Of a DNA stretch of 64,000 nucleotides, positions 1 to 12,042 are shown piece after piece. The DNA comes from Trachemys scripta elegans (taxonomy: Eukaryota > Chordata > Testudines > Emydidae). Position numbers and translations under genes: made by a program. Positions within the stretch are counted from its first letter, which is position 1. Each line of letters opens with the position of its first letter. The DNA lies in contig NC_048305.1 in assembly GCF_013100865.1 (NCBI RefSeq), positions 5,711,521 through 5,775,520 of the forward strand. Direction: 5' to 3'. The notes under the pieces were generated by a model. The model had not been told where the DNA came from and searched no databases. It saw only the letters and a program-made list of their open reading frames with translations.

Positions 1-95
1 ACCCTGCACGGCCCAGTCACCCGCTGGGCCCCGGCCTCCCTCAGCCTCCAGACCCCTGCACGGCCAGCCTCCCGCTAGGCCCAGGCCTCGCATGG
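1..95. repeat. edge of a GC-rich minisatellite, about two units
   Basis: Two adjacent units of about 50 bases share the motif CCCTGCACGGCC followed by CCGCTGGGCC or CCGCTAGGCC and a GGCCTC block. The window starts inside the first unit, so the array may extend upstream. Only two units are visible. Confidence 0.5.
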
Positions 96-2349
96 TCTCC
101 ATACCACAGTATGGCCCACACAGGTGTTGCCACCTGTCTTCATCTAGGCACGTGTGCTGCACTGATTATCATGGTATCGCAGTGCTTTTTCCCACCATCC
201 CAGTCTCCCTGGAAGAGTCCTGTTGCTGCTCCACTTTGTGCAAAGCACTAGATCGTCTCCATTCCCATTTATTTCCTTGGGGCTGCCACAACATGTAATT
301 CAGTATCAAGGTTCAGTAGTGCCATCGTCCTTGGGGCTGATACTGCATCCTCTAAAAGGTTCTGACCCAGGGCTCCCTGGGTTTACCAAGCCCTACCAGC
401 TTGTGAGGCAGGTGTGCTCGAACGTCACTGCTCCCTTAACCCACTGGGAAAGCGAACGGCCTGCTCTTAAGAATTTTCAGCATAGGAATATGATAAAAAC
501 CATTCCCATTAGACACCAAACTCCATCCTGGGAATTTCCCAGCAAACATCCCAAGTGACAAGTCCGCTTGGATATCAGATCAGTAAAGGTCACCCGCTAT
601 GATCAGTGAGAAAAGCACAGACTGGATATCTATGCTCACCTCAAACGGAGTTGAGTGCAGGAGCACCTGGATGAGAAGACAAATAGCTTAGTTCACCTGT
701 TTGTACATTAGCATTCTTCTTTCACAATTTCTTACCGAAATAAATAGAGAAATCAATCCACCTGAAACTTGCTCTTAGAGTTTTGATAAGAAACAAGTCA
801 CCAAAATGAGCCTGGAGTTGAGTTTTTTTGCGTTGCCTTTTCAGTTCTCTACCCTAAAAAGATCACTGTCCAAGTGGAAAGAGATGCCCAGTTACTGATC
901 CATCACATAAAATCCAAGTCGCATTGCATTCTGTCACTTGAAAGGATTAAAGAGCCCCATAACGTAACAACAGCTTTCATACCACTTCCCTACTTTAACG
1001 AAGTAAAAGCCGTCAGTGCTTGAGGTCAGTTTCCTAAAGCATGTGTTTGTTTTTGCTGTACCTCAGCAAGTCTGTGGAGGTGGTGGACAGGGGGCGGACA
1101 ATTGCTCGGACCGAATTGACTCTTCTTCCAAAGGACCAAAATTTCCCTTCACCTACATCCTATGCAAACCAGCTAAATCAAAGGTGTCAGAGCGAGGGTA
1201 ACATCTGACCCTATAGCAGGGACTTAATGCCTCTTGTTCCCCTAGCGGGCAGTCTTTTAAGAAGCCATTGTGTAAGCCTCTTCCCCTCTTCTCTTGTACG
1301 GAGATTTACAGCTGGCATTATGCCATCCTCAGCATTAATATTCCCCCCCTCTTTTTTTTTTTTTTGCTATTTATATCCGGAGCCACATTGCAAGCTGCCA
1401 GCTCATAAATCAGTAGCAAGGCCTTTGCAGAGTTTAATACAAGCCAAGGGACAGCCGTGTAAAATAACCCCTCTCCCAGCCCCACAGTTGGGACCCTTGT
1501 GATACAGATTCAGAGAGGCACACGGCACAGTGCAGCAGCGTGGTCTCTCGAATAACCCCCGTTCTTATAAAAACGATCACATCAGCACCTACTTTTACAG
1601 CCGTGAAACAAGACGACATCTCCATGTGCAGTGAAATGACATCCGTCCTGACCCCTGTGCTACTGGGCCTCAAGGCTGGTATCACCTTCCACCCTGCCTC
1701 CCTTGAGGTGGGCCCATGTCCAGCTAATTCAGTGAGAGTCATGACTGGCAACTGGAGCCTGCTGTTAAGCTTGATTCAAAGAACAATTGCTTTAAGAAGC
1801 AACTTAGCTTGCTCTGGCCAAGGGCCTGCAGGAGATGCTCCCCATTCAGATTATTTATATAACTGAAGCTTGGTTCTCTTACAAGGGAGGGGTGAGCCAG
1901 GCACACAGTGGTCAGTTGCTGCCTGTAACTCCCTCCTACACAGTGCACTTCCTGTCTGGTCCCACACAGCTCTGCCAGCGCACCTCATTCCTGCCCTGCA
2001 GCAGGCCTGCTATTCCAGTCCTCAGCTCCCCATGCACGGCTCAGCCAGTTCATCTAATCCAACCTGCCACGCCCCTTTCTATTCCAGTCCTGGGCTCCTC
2101 AGACAGCTCGGCCAACGCATCTCAATCCTGATCTGTCGCACTTTCAACACCGACTATCCTGGAATCTCTACACCACTGCCCATGCCTCTCAGTCCCACTG
2201 TGCAGCACCTCCTTCCCATCACCCCCTACTCTCCAATTTACAATGCAGATTTCTTTCACTCCATTTCTTCAAAAGATTAGTTTAATGCAGTGCATTGGGA
2301 TGGGGACCAAAGACAGGAACCACCAGCTCGCTAGCCAGAGCTTGGGAGA
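96..2349. other. non-coding stretch upstream of ATOX1
   Basis: No exon with good splice signals or family resemblance was found. Open frames here are short and carry no recognisable domain. A poly-T run lies near 1352-1366. A block at about 1965-2130 contains the phrases CTCTGCCAG and CTATTCCAGTCCT and resembles the sequence flanking a miniature element at 31970-32160, so it is probably an old interspersed repeat. Confidence 0.5.
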
Positions 2350-2351
2350 TA

Positions 2352-2542
2352 CACCTCTACCCTGATAGAACGCTGTCCTCAGGAGCCAAAAAATCTTACC
2401 AGGTTATAGGTGAAACCGCGTTATATCGAACTTGCTTTGATCTGCTGGAGTGCGCAGCCCCACCCACCCCCCAGAGCACTGCTTTACCGCGTTCTATCCG
2501 AATTCGTGTTATATCGGGTCGCGTTATATCAGGGTAGAGGTG
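2352..2542. mobile_element. TA-flanked miniature inverted-repeat DNA transposon
   Basis: The ends are inverted repeats: CACCTCTACCCTGATAGAAC at the left and the complement of the same sequence, with one mismatch (ATATAAC), at the right. A TA dinucleotide lies on both sides (2350-2351 and 2543-2544), the target duplication typical of Tc1/mariner/pogo elements. The 191-bp interior repeats the motif GTTATATCGG several times and has no coding capacity. I infer a non-autonomous Tc1/mariner-type element. Superfamily assignment rests on the TA and the inverted ends only. Confidence 0.75.
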
Positions 2543-3164
2543 TACCTGCAATTCAAGTGTTCCCAGATGGATTTTTGTCTGTCATTTCACCCGACCTATT
2601 CTAAAGCAGAAAAACCAGAGCACCTATCCGGCTTTCACTCAATGCTCTGCCCCATGCTGGTCAGGGTTCTGCTCCTATACAGTTTAATAACCTCTTACAA
2701 CTGATTTCCTGAAGCAACCAAGCCAAGCCAGCTCCCTCCAACCCATTAGGCAGCTAATCCTCACTTATCTCCCCACCAGTGAGACCTTCTCCCGGCCACC
2801 AACACCCTTTCTATTCCAATGCTGAGGACTACCACTTTAATCTCCAGGGTGCATGTGGTTCTGTACTAAGGATGGTGGAATTTCCCAACAGCTGTTAAGT
2901 ATCCACCATTGATTCAGAACTTTCCCAATTGTTTCACCAACTTCTTTCTTTAACGCCCCCACCCTCCTTTTAAATCTCTTTTCTTTTAGCAGGTACTTCT
3001 ATTGCTCTCTCTCACACACATGCTTATGGAGCAGTTTGTCAGCAAGTTCAGCTGGGAGAAAGTCTCCTTTCCCCAAACCCAATCAGATTCTCAGCATCTG
3101 CTCTTGACATCAGCTTTAATCCATTTCCTAATCAGGAGTGAAAACTCTTTCATTATTTAAAAAA

Positions 3165-3342
3165 AAAAGAACAGGAATACTTGTGGCACCTTAGAGACTA
3201 ACAAATTTATTTGATCATAAGCTTTCGTGGGCTACAGCCCACTTCATTGGACGCTTATGCTCAAATAAATTTGTTAGTCTCTAAGGTGCCACAAGTACTC
3301 CTGTTCTTTTCGCGGATACAGACTAACACGGCTGCTACTCTT
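3165..3342 (-). mobile_element. foldback SINE-like retroelement, copy A
   Basis: A 58-base arm (3165-3222) is repeated in inverted orientation at 3253-3310 with two mismatches. The 30-base loop contains GTGGGCTACAGCCCAC, itself a small hairpin. A cap that is present once (rich in TGTTAGTCTG on the minus strand) lies at the right end, 3311-3342. A-rich runs flank both sides, so a target duplication (TTAAAAAAAA-like) is plausible but cannot be fixed. It belongs to an abundant turtle short interspersed family. No clear tRNA A or B box was seen. Confidence 0.8.
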
Positions 3343-3364
3343 AAAAAAAAAAAAAAAAAAAAAT
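3343..3364. repeat. poly-A run
   Basis: An uninterrupted A run of about 20 bases lies next to the foldback element. It may be an expanded part of its target duplication. Confidence 0.7.
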
Positions 3365-4970
3365 TCACCCTTCATCCTAAATTGTTCAAACCCTGATTTA
3401 CTGTCCCAGTCACAGCTCTGTAGAAAAGGGAGGAGAAATGTAAGTGTGTGGGGTTACATTTGGGTCTCACCTATGCTAGAGAAATTTACCAGCCTAAAAT
3501 CCATTTGCTTCCTAATGAAACATTGGGTCCTCCATGAAAGTGCTCCAAATAGCGCACATGCATCATGCCAAATATAGCTTGGATTAAATTTGCTTTCAGC
3601 AGGTCTAAATGCTGGGCAGCTCACTCTAAACCAGTTTAATCCCAGCATGAACAGAGAACTCCAGTCCTCCCACAATTACCTTTTCTCTCTCAGTAGCAAG
3701 TAACTTCTGATCTCAATCCTCGCCCCGCACTTTTTGATTTGTCCTCCCTATTCAGTTAATCTCCATGTAGAGTTTCTGGCTACTGCCCTCTGGTGCAGTG
3801 GTGGCATTGCAAAATCTCGCAGAATCCACCATTTCTAGAAGCCGCTCAAGGAACAGGAACTGTGGGATGGATACACAGAAGTCACCGCAACTTGGAATGG
3901 TTTAGAACAGCGCTAGTGTGGGTGGGCAGGGTCGAGGCACAATGCAGTGTGACCTGTGTGAATGCAGCAGGCCAGCCAGCTGCACTTAAACTAGTTCCTC
4001 GTCAGAGAGTCCCTTAGGAGCAGTTCTATTCTCTGGTGTAGACACAGCTTTTGTGTAACAAATGGTGGGTCAACCGTGCCCTGAGCCTGCCCAAAACCTG
4101 GGAACAGAAAGACGCTGTGTGACAGCGATGTCCGGCGGCAGGATGTTTAGGGGAGCGCCAGCTGGATGGACACTCCCCTTGAACTAGCTTGGCAGAGTAT
4201 AGCCTGTGAGGCTTGCACCGTTTGGTGCGGGGTAGTACTCCTGGCAAGTCCATGATGCACATTAGCAATTATTGGGCCCCCTTAGCGCGATGGGAACACA
4301 GCGACATGCCTGTGACGGGCCTTCCCCAAGTCTCTGGGCTGTTCCAACCCAAAAAGTAACAATCACTTTAAAATAAATAAATAAATACATAACACCTCCC
4401 TTTAAGTGAATCTGGACAACTGCAGGGCTCCAAACCTCAGGGGCTCTCCATCTTCTTTATGGCCTGCCTGGGCAGGACCCATCTATTCTTCCTCTGTGTT
4501 ACAGGTCCCCCTTTCTAGGCTAGCCACAGAAGCTATGGGTCTGTTACAGCCCCTTGTAGGGCAGCTCTGTAGCTCTTCCAGCCCATGCTTTCAACTCTGG
4601 AAGACCCCAGTTTCATCCCCAAGGCATCAGCTAAGAAGGCAGCGGTCCCGCTGTCCCCGTCGTGGTGTCCACAGCTTTGGCACGGCCGAAAATGCTGGGG
4701 GGATGCTCCTGAGACACCCCCTAAAAGCCTGGGGTCCAACAGGGATGGCTGAGTGTCACTGGGCTACTGTGCCGGGGGCTCATATGAGCTCTCAGCCTCT
4801 GTCTGGGGGGGTTCAGCCAGGGGGGAAATGGAGGGGGCGATTGTGTCACCCCAGAAAGCTCCATGGGGGATTATATTAATCCTACATAGGGGTGGGGGTA
4901 ATGGAGCCCGGGAGGGGAGGCAAAGCCAGGGCTGGGGTCAATTTGTCCCCCATGGCAATAATGACACCGC
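3365..4970. other. non-coding stretch upstream of the ATOX1 CpG island
   Basis: No gene was recognised. An AAAT/AAATA simple stretch lies near 4371-4392. GC content rises gradually after about 4650 toward the CpG island. The longer open frames between 4400 and 4880 reflect this GC-rich composition and show no domain. Confidence 0.45.
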
Positions 4971-4974
4971 TTTG

Positions 4975-5460
4975 CGAGCCCCGGAGCTCGCCGGGCAGGG
5001 CCGGGGCCGGGAGCGCAGGGAGCACCGCGCCCTCCCGCGGCACAAGGGGAGGCGTGCACGGCCGGGCGAGCAGCCTGCCCCCGGGAGGAGGAGGAGAAGG
5101 CGGCGCCGGGCAGGGCGCGGCACGTCCCGGCGGCCTCGGCTTCAGTCCGCGCGGAGCCGGGAGAGGAGCAGCATCGCCCGCCGCGGCTATGCCGGTGGGT
5201 ACCGCGGCCGCTCGGGCTGGGAGCCGCGGTTGCTGCAGGGCCGGGGCTGCCCCGGAGCTGGGGCGTGAACCCCGGGGGTGCAGCGGGGACGGGCCCCCCA
5301 TTGCCGGAGGGGTGGAGCATCCCCGGGCCCACGCCTCTGCGAAGCGGGCCCTTTCCGGCCTGGATTCCCACTGGCTAGGGAGGCGTCTGATCCGAATTCG
5401 CCCGAAGCCTGCCGGTGTTCGGCCCGCTATGGGGGGTGGCCCGGATACGAAGTTCAGAGG
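4975..5460 (+). promoter_or_regulatory. CpG island promoter of ATOX1
   Basis: CpG-dense, GC-rich sequence surrounds the two-codon first exon of ATOX1, with many CGGG/GCGC blocks and no obvious TATA box. This is the usual arrangement for a housekeeping metallochaperone gene. The transcription start cannot be fixed from sequence. It must lie upstream of the ATG at 5189, probably within 5050-5180. GC-rich stretches such as GGGCAGGGCGCGG are possible Sp1-class sites. Confidence 0.7.
5189..5194 (+). CDS. ATOX1: ATOX1 exon 1, coding part (Met-Pro)
   Basis: This exon supplies only ATG CCG (residues 1-2) and then a splice donor, GTGGGT, at 5195. It was identified because the next exon starts with the Lys-His-Glu-Phe of the known ATOX1 N terminus in phase 0, and because this ATG sits in a CpG island at the right place. 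The 5' UTR extends upstream for an unknown length. Splitting the protein after residue 2 is the conserved ATOX1 gene structure. The call depends on exon 2 and would be weak alone. Confidence 0.8.
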
Positions 5461-7092
5461 CGGATCCAGGCTTCCCCCAAACCTGGGGGGGCCTGGGCCA
5501 GTGAATGTTGTGCCCAGCAGGGACCAGGGGAAGCTGGTTCAGGGCTGGGCTTTTGTCTGAAAACCGGATAACTTGTTACTAGTAGCTACAGTGGGGCCAC
5601 TCTAGGGCTAGGGGGCCTCTGGGAGATAGTCATCAGCACAGGTTAATGGCACCTGGTTGTCTTACTCGTGGGGGATCCTTATCCTCACGCTTGGGAGAAG
5701 CCAAACATCCGCAAAACGAGCTCGTTCTCCTCCCCCAAACCAATCCGTACCATTCTCTTTTGCTGTAGAGGCTAGGAAATGCTTGAAAGTCAGGCTGCTG
5801 AGGTATTGAGACCACTGCTTGTCATCAGGCCGAGCAATGTGCTCATTGCTTCCTTCTGCTCCCCGTCTGTCTGTATCACGTAGTCTCTGTTTGGCTTGCA
5901 AAGATTGTAAGTTCCTCGGGGCAGGGACTGTGTTTGTACAGCGCCTGGCCCGATGGAGGGCTTGGTCCATGATGCCCCTTATTTATACCTTTTGCCGCAA
6001 TCCAGATGTTTGCACCCAGTTTAACAGAAGGGGAGGGATTTTCCAAAGTTTTTCATTTGGGAAAATTCTCTCAAAATCAAACTAACCTTAATGAATTTTT
6101 AAAATGTCAACGAGAACAAAAATGGTTGTTGTCTTTCTGGATGAAAACTTTCCCTTGGGACCTTGGGAACTCAAATGCCGTGGGAGGGGGACAGAAACTG
6201 ACTAAGGGCTTGACTGTACTTCAGTGTGGACACTACCCACGCCGAAGGGAAAGGTTCTCCCGTCAATGTAGCGAATCCACCTCTCCGAGAGGCAGCAGCT
6301 AAGTGGGCGGAAGAAATCTTCTGTTGACCTAGCGTTGTCCACACGGGGATGTAGGTCGGCTTAACTGTGTCGCTCACGGGATGTGGATTTTTCACACCCC
6401 CGAATGATGTAACTGGGTCAACCTAATTTTCTAGGGTCAAGGAGCCCATAGCCTTGAAGCAGCAGTAAAATGAAACCAATTGGTTTTATTATCTGCACAG
6501 CGGACATACAGCGTTAGTGCGAAAAAAAAATAACTGAATTTGTTCATTAATAACACAGGCAGATATAGTGTATGTTACTGATAGAGTATCTCTGAGTAGC
6601 AGCTAGGATCATAATTAAAAATGTGTGGTGGTGTTGTTTTAACAATGTGCCAGTCATGTCCCTTTACTCATGTTTTCAAGGTACAGTAGTATTGTTTGTA
6701 ATGCAGTGGGGTGTTTAGGTGCCCCAGTTATGGACAAGGATCCTGTTACATTAGGCCAGGGTAAGAACAAGCCCCTTCCTCAGAGAGCTAAGAGTCTAAG
6801 ACAACACAGCAGGGGAATACAGACAGGTTGTGGAGCACAAGGAAGCAATGAGATAAAGTAACTAGATATGCTGGAGTTTGCAGAAAGCTTGGGTTTATGC
6901 CGGAGTACGTGTGCAGTGTTTGGATTACGATCAGGGCCTGGTAGGATTGGGGTGGGAGCACCTTTTGTATGTGACATTATGAGGGTTTCAAACCCAGGTC
7001 TCCAGAGGTCCCAGGCCAGTGTATTGGGATCATTGCTGACAAAGCAAGAAAGGCTCCTGGTTGTCTCCAATCTGTTCTCTTCTTTATTTCAG
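5195..7092 (+). other. ATOX1 intron 1
   Basis: It runs from the donor GTGGGT to the acceptor TTTATTTCAG. It contains old repeats: an L3/MIR-type tail at about 5905-5985 (GATTGTAAG, GGGGCAGGGACTGTGTTTGTACAGC in pieces), a degraded miniature element at about 6205-6440 and a related minus-strand tail at about 6675-6795. No other exon was seen. Confidence 0.75.
6205..6440. mobile_element. degraded miniature DNA transposon, AGGGCTTG family
   Basis: The left end, AGGGCTTGACTGTACTTCAG, resembles the AGGGCTTGTCTA ends at 14196, 47164 and 56307. Internal CTCCCGTCAATGTAGC and GTTGACCTAGC blocks match a turtle interspersed repeat that I recognise. The right boundary is unclear. Confidence 0.45.
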
Positions 7093-7168
7093 AAGCACGA
7101 GTTCTCTGTTGACATGACCTGCGAAGGCTGCTCCAATGCGGTCACGCGCGTTCTCAACAAGCTGGGAG
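7093..7168 (+). CDS. ATOX1: ATOX1 exon 2: copper-binding MTCEGC segment
   Basis: It encodes residues 3-27 and the first base of codon 28. ATOX1 is the cytosolic Cu(I) chaperone that hands copper to the N-terminal domains of ATP7A and ATP7B at the trans-Golgi. The metal site is visible as Met10-Thr-Cys12-Glu-Gly-Cys15, the MxCxxC motif of heavy-metal-associated domains, on the first beta-alpha turn. The exon is bounded by TTTATTTCAG and GTGAGT and ends in phase 1, matching the next exon. Mammals have MTCGGC; Glu at position 13 is a tolerated change between the two cysteines. No frameshift or stop is present. Confidence 0.96.
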
Positions 7169-10100
7169 GTGAGTGACACTGCTCTGAGCCAGGTAGAGAA
7201 TTGCACGGGGATCAGCAAACAGCTTTCACGGATGTGGGAGTTTCCATACTAGCCTTAAGGGACCAACGGCTCCTGTGGCAATGAAATGGAAACTGTGGTC
7301 CAAGTGCCCCACTCAGACTGGCCCCCGCCTCAAGCTAATGATTGGCACACGGCAGCCCTTGCGTCAAAAGAACCATTCTGGCCCAAACACCGAGAGTTTG
7401 TGGTGTTATCATTGTGTCTGGGACATTAACAGGCCAATTGCAATGTCCAGAACATTTGGATAGTGGCTGCTATTTGCAGGGGCATCTTTCCTTCCCCGTA
7501 TCTCCGTGGTCACAGCTGTTGCTTGCCTAGCACTGTGTGTGGAGTTAAAACGAGCATCACTGGGGTCACTGTGTCCTGGTAAAATCACCCGTCACCGGGG
7601 GTAGTGCTCAATCCCCACGTGGGAGGGAAGGCCTCGTTCTGCTGACTCCCCCTTTGGTAAGAGACAGTGCAACCCCCCGGGAGAGGAGTGTTGCTTTGGA
7701 CTGACCAGCCGTGGCGTTTGTCCTGGAAGCTCCGGCATGCCAGATGATGCCCTCCACCAACAGGGAGCTGCTCTATTGGCAGGTGACGTAGCCTGTCAAG
7801 GCACAGTGTGGATTGTCTGGCCTGGATGAAGGGCCATGAAATCCTGGCCCTGCTGAACCCCAGGGGAGTTTTGCCGTTGACTTTAATAGAGCCGGGATTT
7901 CACCCTGTATGTTATAAATGACTTCCCTAAAGAGCTGGGTCCTCACTTAGAGCCTTCACCTGCTCCCCTCTCTGCAAAACCGGCTCCTGCTTTTGTTCCT
8001 AGCGTTCGGTTTACACTTCGCCATGTGTGGCACCATTTCAGGACTGGTTCTGGGGAATGTTCAGGCTACTCTTGCTGCTACTTGAACACCTTGGGGCTGG
8101 CACCTCTGGCCCAGTTGGGGCCCTTCTGTCAGTGATCGGTTGCATTCCTGGCAACAGACAAGAGTCTGCCAGGTGATCTTCTCCTGAGAGAAACTTGCCT
8201 GGGCAAAGTAGCATTTCTGGGCAGCCAGGAGAAGGGGCGTGAAGCAGGGGCATGCAGTGGCATTAATGCTGCACCTGTGAGAGATAGCGAGGGACAGAGC
8301 CCCTGCAGGGGGCTTATGCAGCTCCTTTCTGGGCATCCTTGGCAGAGAGGCGGGCGACATCTAAAACACGACGTGCCCGTTCCTTTTGAAAATCCACCCT
8401 GCCCCCTCCCACCCCTTCTGGCTATTTCAGAGCCAGCCCTTCTTCCTTTGTAGTCTGATGATGGGGCCTCTCAAGCCCATTCTCGGGGCACTTGTCGGCC
8501 CAGGCCTGGGGAAGGACTCCTGGCAAAGAGAAGCAGAAAGGACTTTGGCCGCCATTGCGGTCGGCTTAGCACGGTGTTGCCCAACCACGCTCACAGAGGA
8601 ACAGTTGGGGGCTGGAGGGTTGCCTGTTCCCAACTCAGTCCTGCCCTCCCCCTGCAGATGAGCTGGGGGTCAGGCCACTCCTTGTTCCTGTGGGAGCCCC
8701 TGCCGCAGCTGGTTAGTCAGTAACTAATTATTGATCTGCAGTGGCAAGATGTCTAATTGGACGCTGTGACCTTTGCTGAGGCGGGGGGAGGAAAGTTGCT
8801 CGGCACTATCTTGTAACTGCAGGAAGTTGCAATTACCGGACTGCAGCAGTTTCTGTTCTCCTTTCAGTGCAAGGCCTCCTCCAAAACCCACGGACGTCCC
8901 TGGGAGCCTTTCCACTGCCTCCACTGGGCTTTGGACCAGGCCCTGAGAGCAGAAGGAGCAGAGGCCTGATGCCTCTGATGCCTCTAGCATACTCCTCCCC
9001 GTGCACTGCTGCCGTAGGGAGAGCTGTTGTGATTCCCCTGAGGGATATTGCCAGCTTCAGAACAGCGGCCCTGCCAAGCACAGGGAGCCAATCACTGCAG
9101 TGACTATGGAGAAACAGGCCGACCTTCCCGCCACTGATCAAGGAGCCTGCACTTTCCCATCCAGGTGCTTTTACCACCTCTTCCAAACGACAGCCTCCAG
9201 CCCCCATCTGTGTTAAGAGGAGTGGAGTCGGCCCGGGGTGGGTAAGTTGGCAGCTGCCTTCCCTACCCAGTAGAGGAGTGACTCCTCATGGAAAGCCCAG
9301 CTTTGTTCAGCTTGACTGAGAGTGGGTTAGCCCAAGTTTCAGCTGGAGCGCTAAGATCACCAGAGGAATGCCCAGCACTCCAATTGGCCTGCTGGAGCTG
9401 AACTTTTATTTATTATAGACTTCAAAATAAAATAAAATATTGACGCTGGTGTCTGCTGAGCTGTATGTATCAAGAAAGCCACGCTGGGGTTCCCAGATAA
9501 CCAGATGGCCGCTCCCTAGCAACGTGGCAGGTGGAACAATAACTGACCGGGCAAAGAAACGTCAGAGCGCTCTGAATGAATGCAAATGCACCCAGCGCTG
9601 GTGGCTCATGCCAGTTCTGGTTTCACATGGATGCCTCTCACTCTGAGTGGCCCTGCGGCATCAGGAAGAGATCAGGAAAATGCCATTTCCCAGCAGGCTG
9701 GCAGTGCTAGCACGGAATCAGTCCAGCCCTGCTGCTTAGCCTCTCGTTGGAGTAACTGCATGCTGCTCTGGGGGCCATAGACAGTGCTGCCATTGGAAGG
9801 GAAGGGCCAGGCGGGAGGCAGCAGGTGAGCTCTGAAGTGGATAGGTCACGGTAATATTTTTGTCTGGCGGTGGTAATATGTTGACATGCCAGCAGGAGGC
9901 GCACAAAACCTGTTAACAGAATATCCTTTGACTGCCCCGCTCTGTGCGATGTACTCCATGTATCCCGGGGGTAGTTTTTCTAGTTAACGGTGTGCCCTGA
10001 GCTTCTACGTTTTCAGACCCCAGCAGACAGAGAGAGACTCTGCTCTGGGGGCCACTGGAAACTAAATTCCTGTCTCTCAGCTCAATCCTGAATCCCTGCA

Positions 10101-10752
10101 CCCTTGGCCTGCTTCTCAGCACTTTCCTCGCCAGTCACACTTTTAAGGATTGTCTCTAATTAAACCAAGGAGGTGAGGACTTCTGGTGGTTGGAGGCATG
10201 GGCTGAGAAGCTCCTGACTTGCTGTCTGACCCTGGGGAATGTCACACAAGGTCCCTGGGCCTCGGTTCCCCCCTCTGTGAAAGAGGGCTAATAAGACAGG
10301 CTGTACCTTCCTCCCAGGGGCTGAAGTTGTGGGGAAGGAGCCCCACAAAGCGCTCTGAGACCCGTGGAGGAAAGGGGCTAAAGAAATGCAGTAGAGGGGT
10401 ATTCGTGCCCTCTCCTGAGGTTGCAGAGAAGTCAAAAGACTGAGTTAGCAGCATGAGAAGCTGCATGGTTGGGGGCCTGTACCGGTGGGGCAGGACTGGC
10501 ATGTCCGAGCAGGAGCAATGGTTGGGTGATGTCTGAGTTTGCATCAGAGCAAGGATGGGCACACGCTACCCGAGTCTTGTTTATTTTTTCAGCCTGCTCA
10601 CCTGGTTCTTAACAGGATACTCAGTGCATCAGCTCTACCCCGTCCATAAGGGAGGGGGAAGAGTCGGGGGGTGATGGCTAGGGTGGGTGCGCTGGTTGGA
10701 GGCTGCACGGTTGGTTCCTCTCACACGTGGGGTATCCTTTCCCCTCCCCCAG
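7169..10752 (+). other. ATOX1 intron 2
   Basis: The donor is GTGAGT and the acceptor CCCTCCCCCAG. At 7840-7905 there is a piece of the amniote repeat containing GTTGACTTTAATAGAGCC. A MIR-like tail lies at about 10200-10400, with CCCTGGGCCTCGGTTCCCC and CACAAAGCGCTCTGAGACC. An A/T-rich run lies near 9405-9440. No additional coding exon was seen. Confidence 0.7.
10195..10405 (+). repeat. MIR-like SINE fragment
   Basis: The order of motifs is CTGTCTGACCCTGGGGAATG, then GGCCTCGGTTCCCCCCTCTG, then CAAAGCGCTCTGAGA. This matches the core and tail of MIR-type SINEs (loss of early codes, then CTCAGTTTCCTC, then the GCTTTGAGAT tail). It is strongly diverged. Confidence 0.5.
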
Positions 10753-10877
10753 GTGTCCAGTTTGAGATCGACCTGCCCAACAAGAAGGTGTGCATCGACT
10801 CGGAACACAGCGTCGACACCTTGCTGGCCACGCTGAAGAAAACCGGGAAGAGCGCCTCCTACCTGGGGGAGAAATAA
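10753..10877 (+). CDS. ATOX1: ATOX1 exon 3: C-terminal half and stop
   Basis: The exon completes Gly28 and encodes residues 29-68 plus TAA, ending in Ser-Tyr-Leu-Gly-Glu-Lys. The total length of 68 residues equals that of human ATOX1. The beta-alpha-beta pattern continues with Phe-Glu-Ile-Asp-Leu (beta 2), a Lys-Lys-Val-Cys-Ile strand containing Cys41, and Thr-Leu-Leu-Ala-Thr-Leu-Lys-Lys-Thr-Gly-Lys60, whose conserved lysine lies near the copper site in the family. The acceptor CCCCCAG and the phase agree with exon 2. A possible donor, AAG/GTCAGT, 51 bases past the stop (10929) suggests that the 3' UTR is interrupted by an intron. Confidence 0.96.
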
Positions 10878-12042
10878 CCCCTGAGCCGACGGGTCCGAGG
10901 GTCAGGCTTTCTCCACACCCCAAACAAGGTCAGTCTGCTGCTCTCCTTACACAGCTAGTGGATGCAAGACACGGAGGAGGAATTCTGAGCTCACCCGCTC
11001 TGCCCAGGGTCCCACGTGAAGTGATGTTGGGTCAGGGCAGCCCCGACAGTGCAGTAGCGGCAGGGTTTGGGCACGTTCCAGCGTGAAGAGCTGGGCAGCA
11101 GGCTAAGCTGTGATGCCAGTGAGGTGGGGCTTGGGGAGTCATGGCCAGTGTCGAGTTTGGCACGTAAGGAAGGTTTGGCCAGTGCTCAGTTGTGGTACGG
11201 GAGCTAAAACCACCGTAACATCCCACTCCCCTGCCCTCCTTGCCATGAGGCACCAGCCCCTTGCCCCATCCGGGACGGGATCTCGATCTGAGGTGGAAGC
11301 GTTCACAGCCAGCATGGCCGGAAGCCTGGCCCCTCTGAATGCAGAGCTGATGCTCCCGCAGCGGTACGTGTGTAGGGCTGGGGTGAGGGACATTCAAGAA
11401 CTGTTGCTGTTTCTGGGGGAACCTTGCACAGACTTTACATTTGGAAACCTGTCTGCTTCCCTCCACCATGTTGACTGGCTGCAAATATGAGCTTTGGTTC
11501 TAGCAATTGCCCCATTGTGGTTGCATCACTGTTACTTCTTCAGCAGCCACATGTGATCTCTCAAAGGGCGAGTTTGGGGGGGTTGCGTGTCCCCGGGCTC
11601 TGCTCTAGCAGGCTGTTCAGGGGAGCCAGAGGGTGGCTCCTTCCCTTTCCCACCCCAAGATGACCAAACGGTGTGTGTATAGGGGGAGGGATGAGGCTGA
11701 GAGGGGCTCTCTCCTCCCCCTGATGGTGCCTTCTGCCCTATTAGACATGGCCCCTCATTCCGAGAGACGCCCTCCTCCGTGCCAGCATGTCAGATGGGAC
11801 AGCGGAATGGCCAGGGAATCTGCCATTCTCCTGGGCTGATACTCCTCCCAGGCTAGACTTTCTCCCCTGGTTAAAGGATGCCTTTTGCAGCCAACGTTTC
11901 TGCCACTGGAGCAGGAACTGGGGAAGCCTGACTAGGCCTGATCCTTCTCCTTTGAACCTCCGCTCAGAGAGAAGAATGCCTTGTGCTCGCAGAGCACTTC
12001 TCATCTGTAGATCTCAGGGCACTTGACAAAAGAGGCGAGTAT

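Noticed and set aside
4892..5560. Long open frame (222 codons) over the ATOX1 CpG island
   Set aside because: Stop-poor because of very high GC. It overlaps the promoter and the intron 1 donor, and has low-complexity Gly/Arg/Ala composition.
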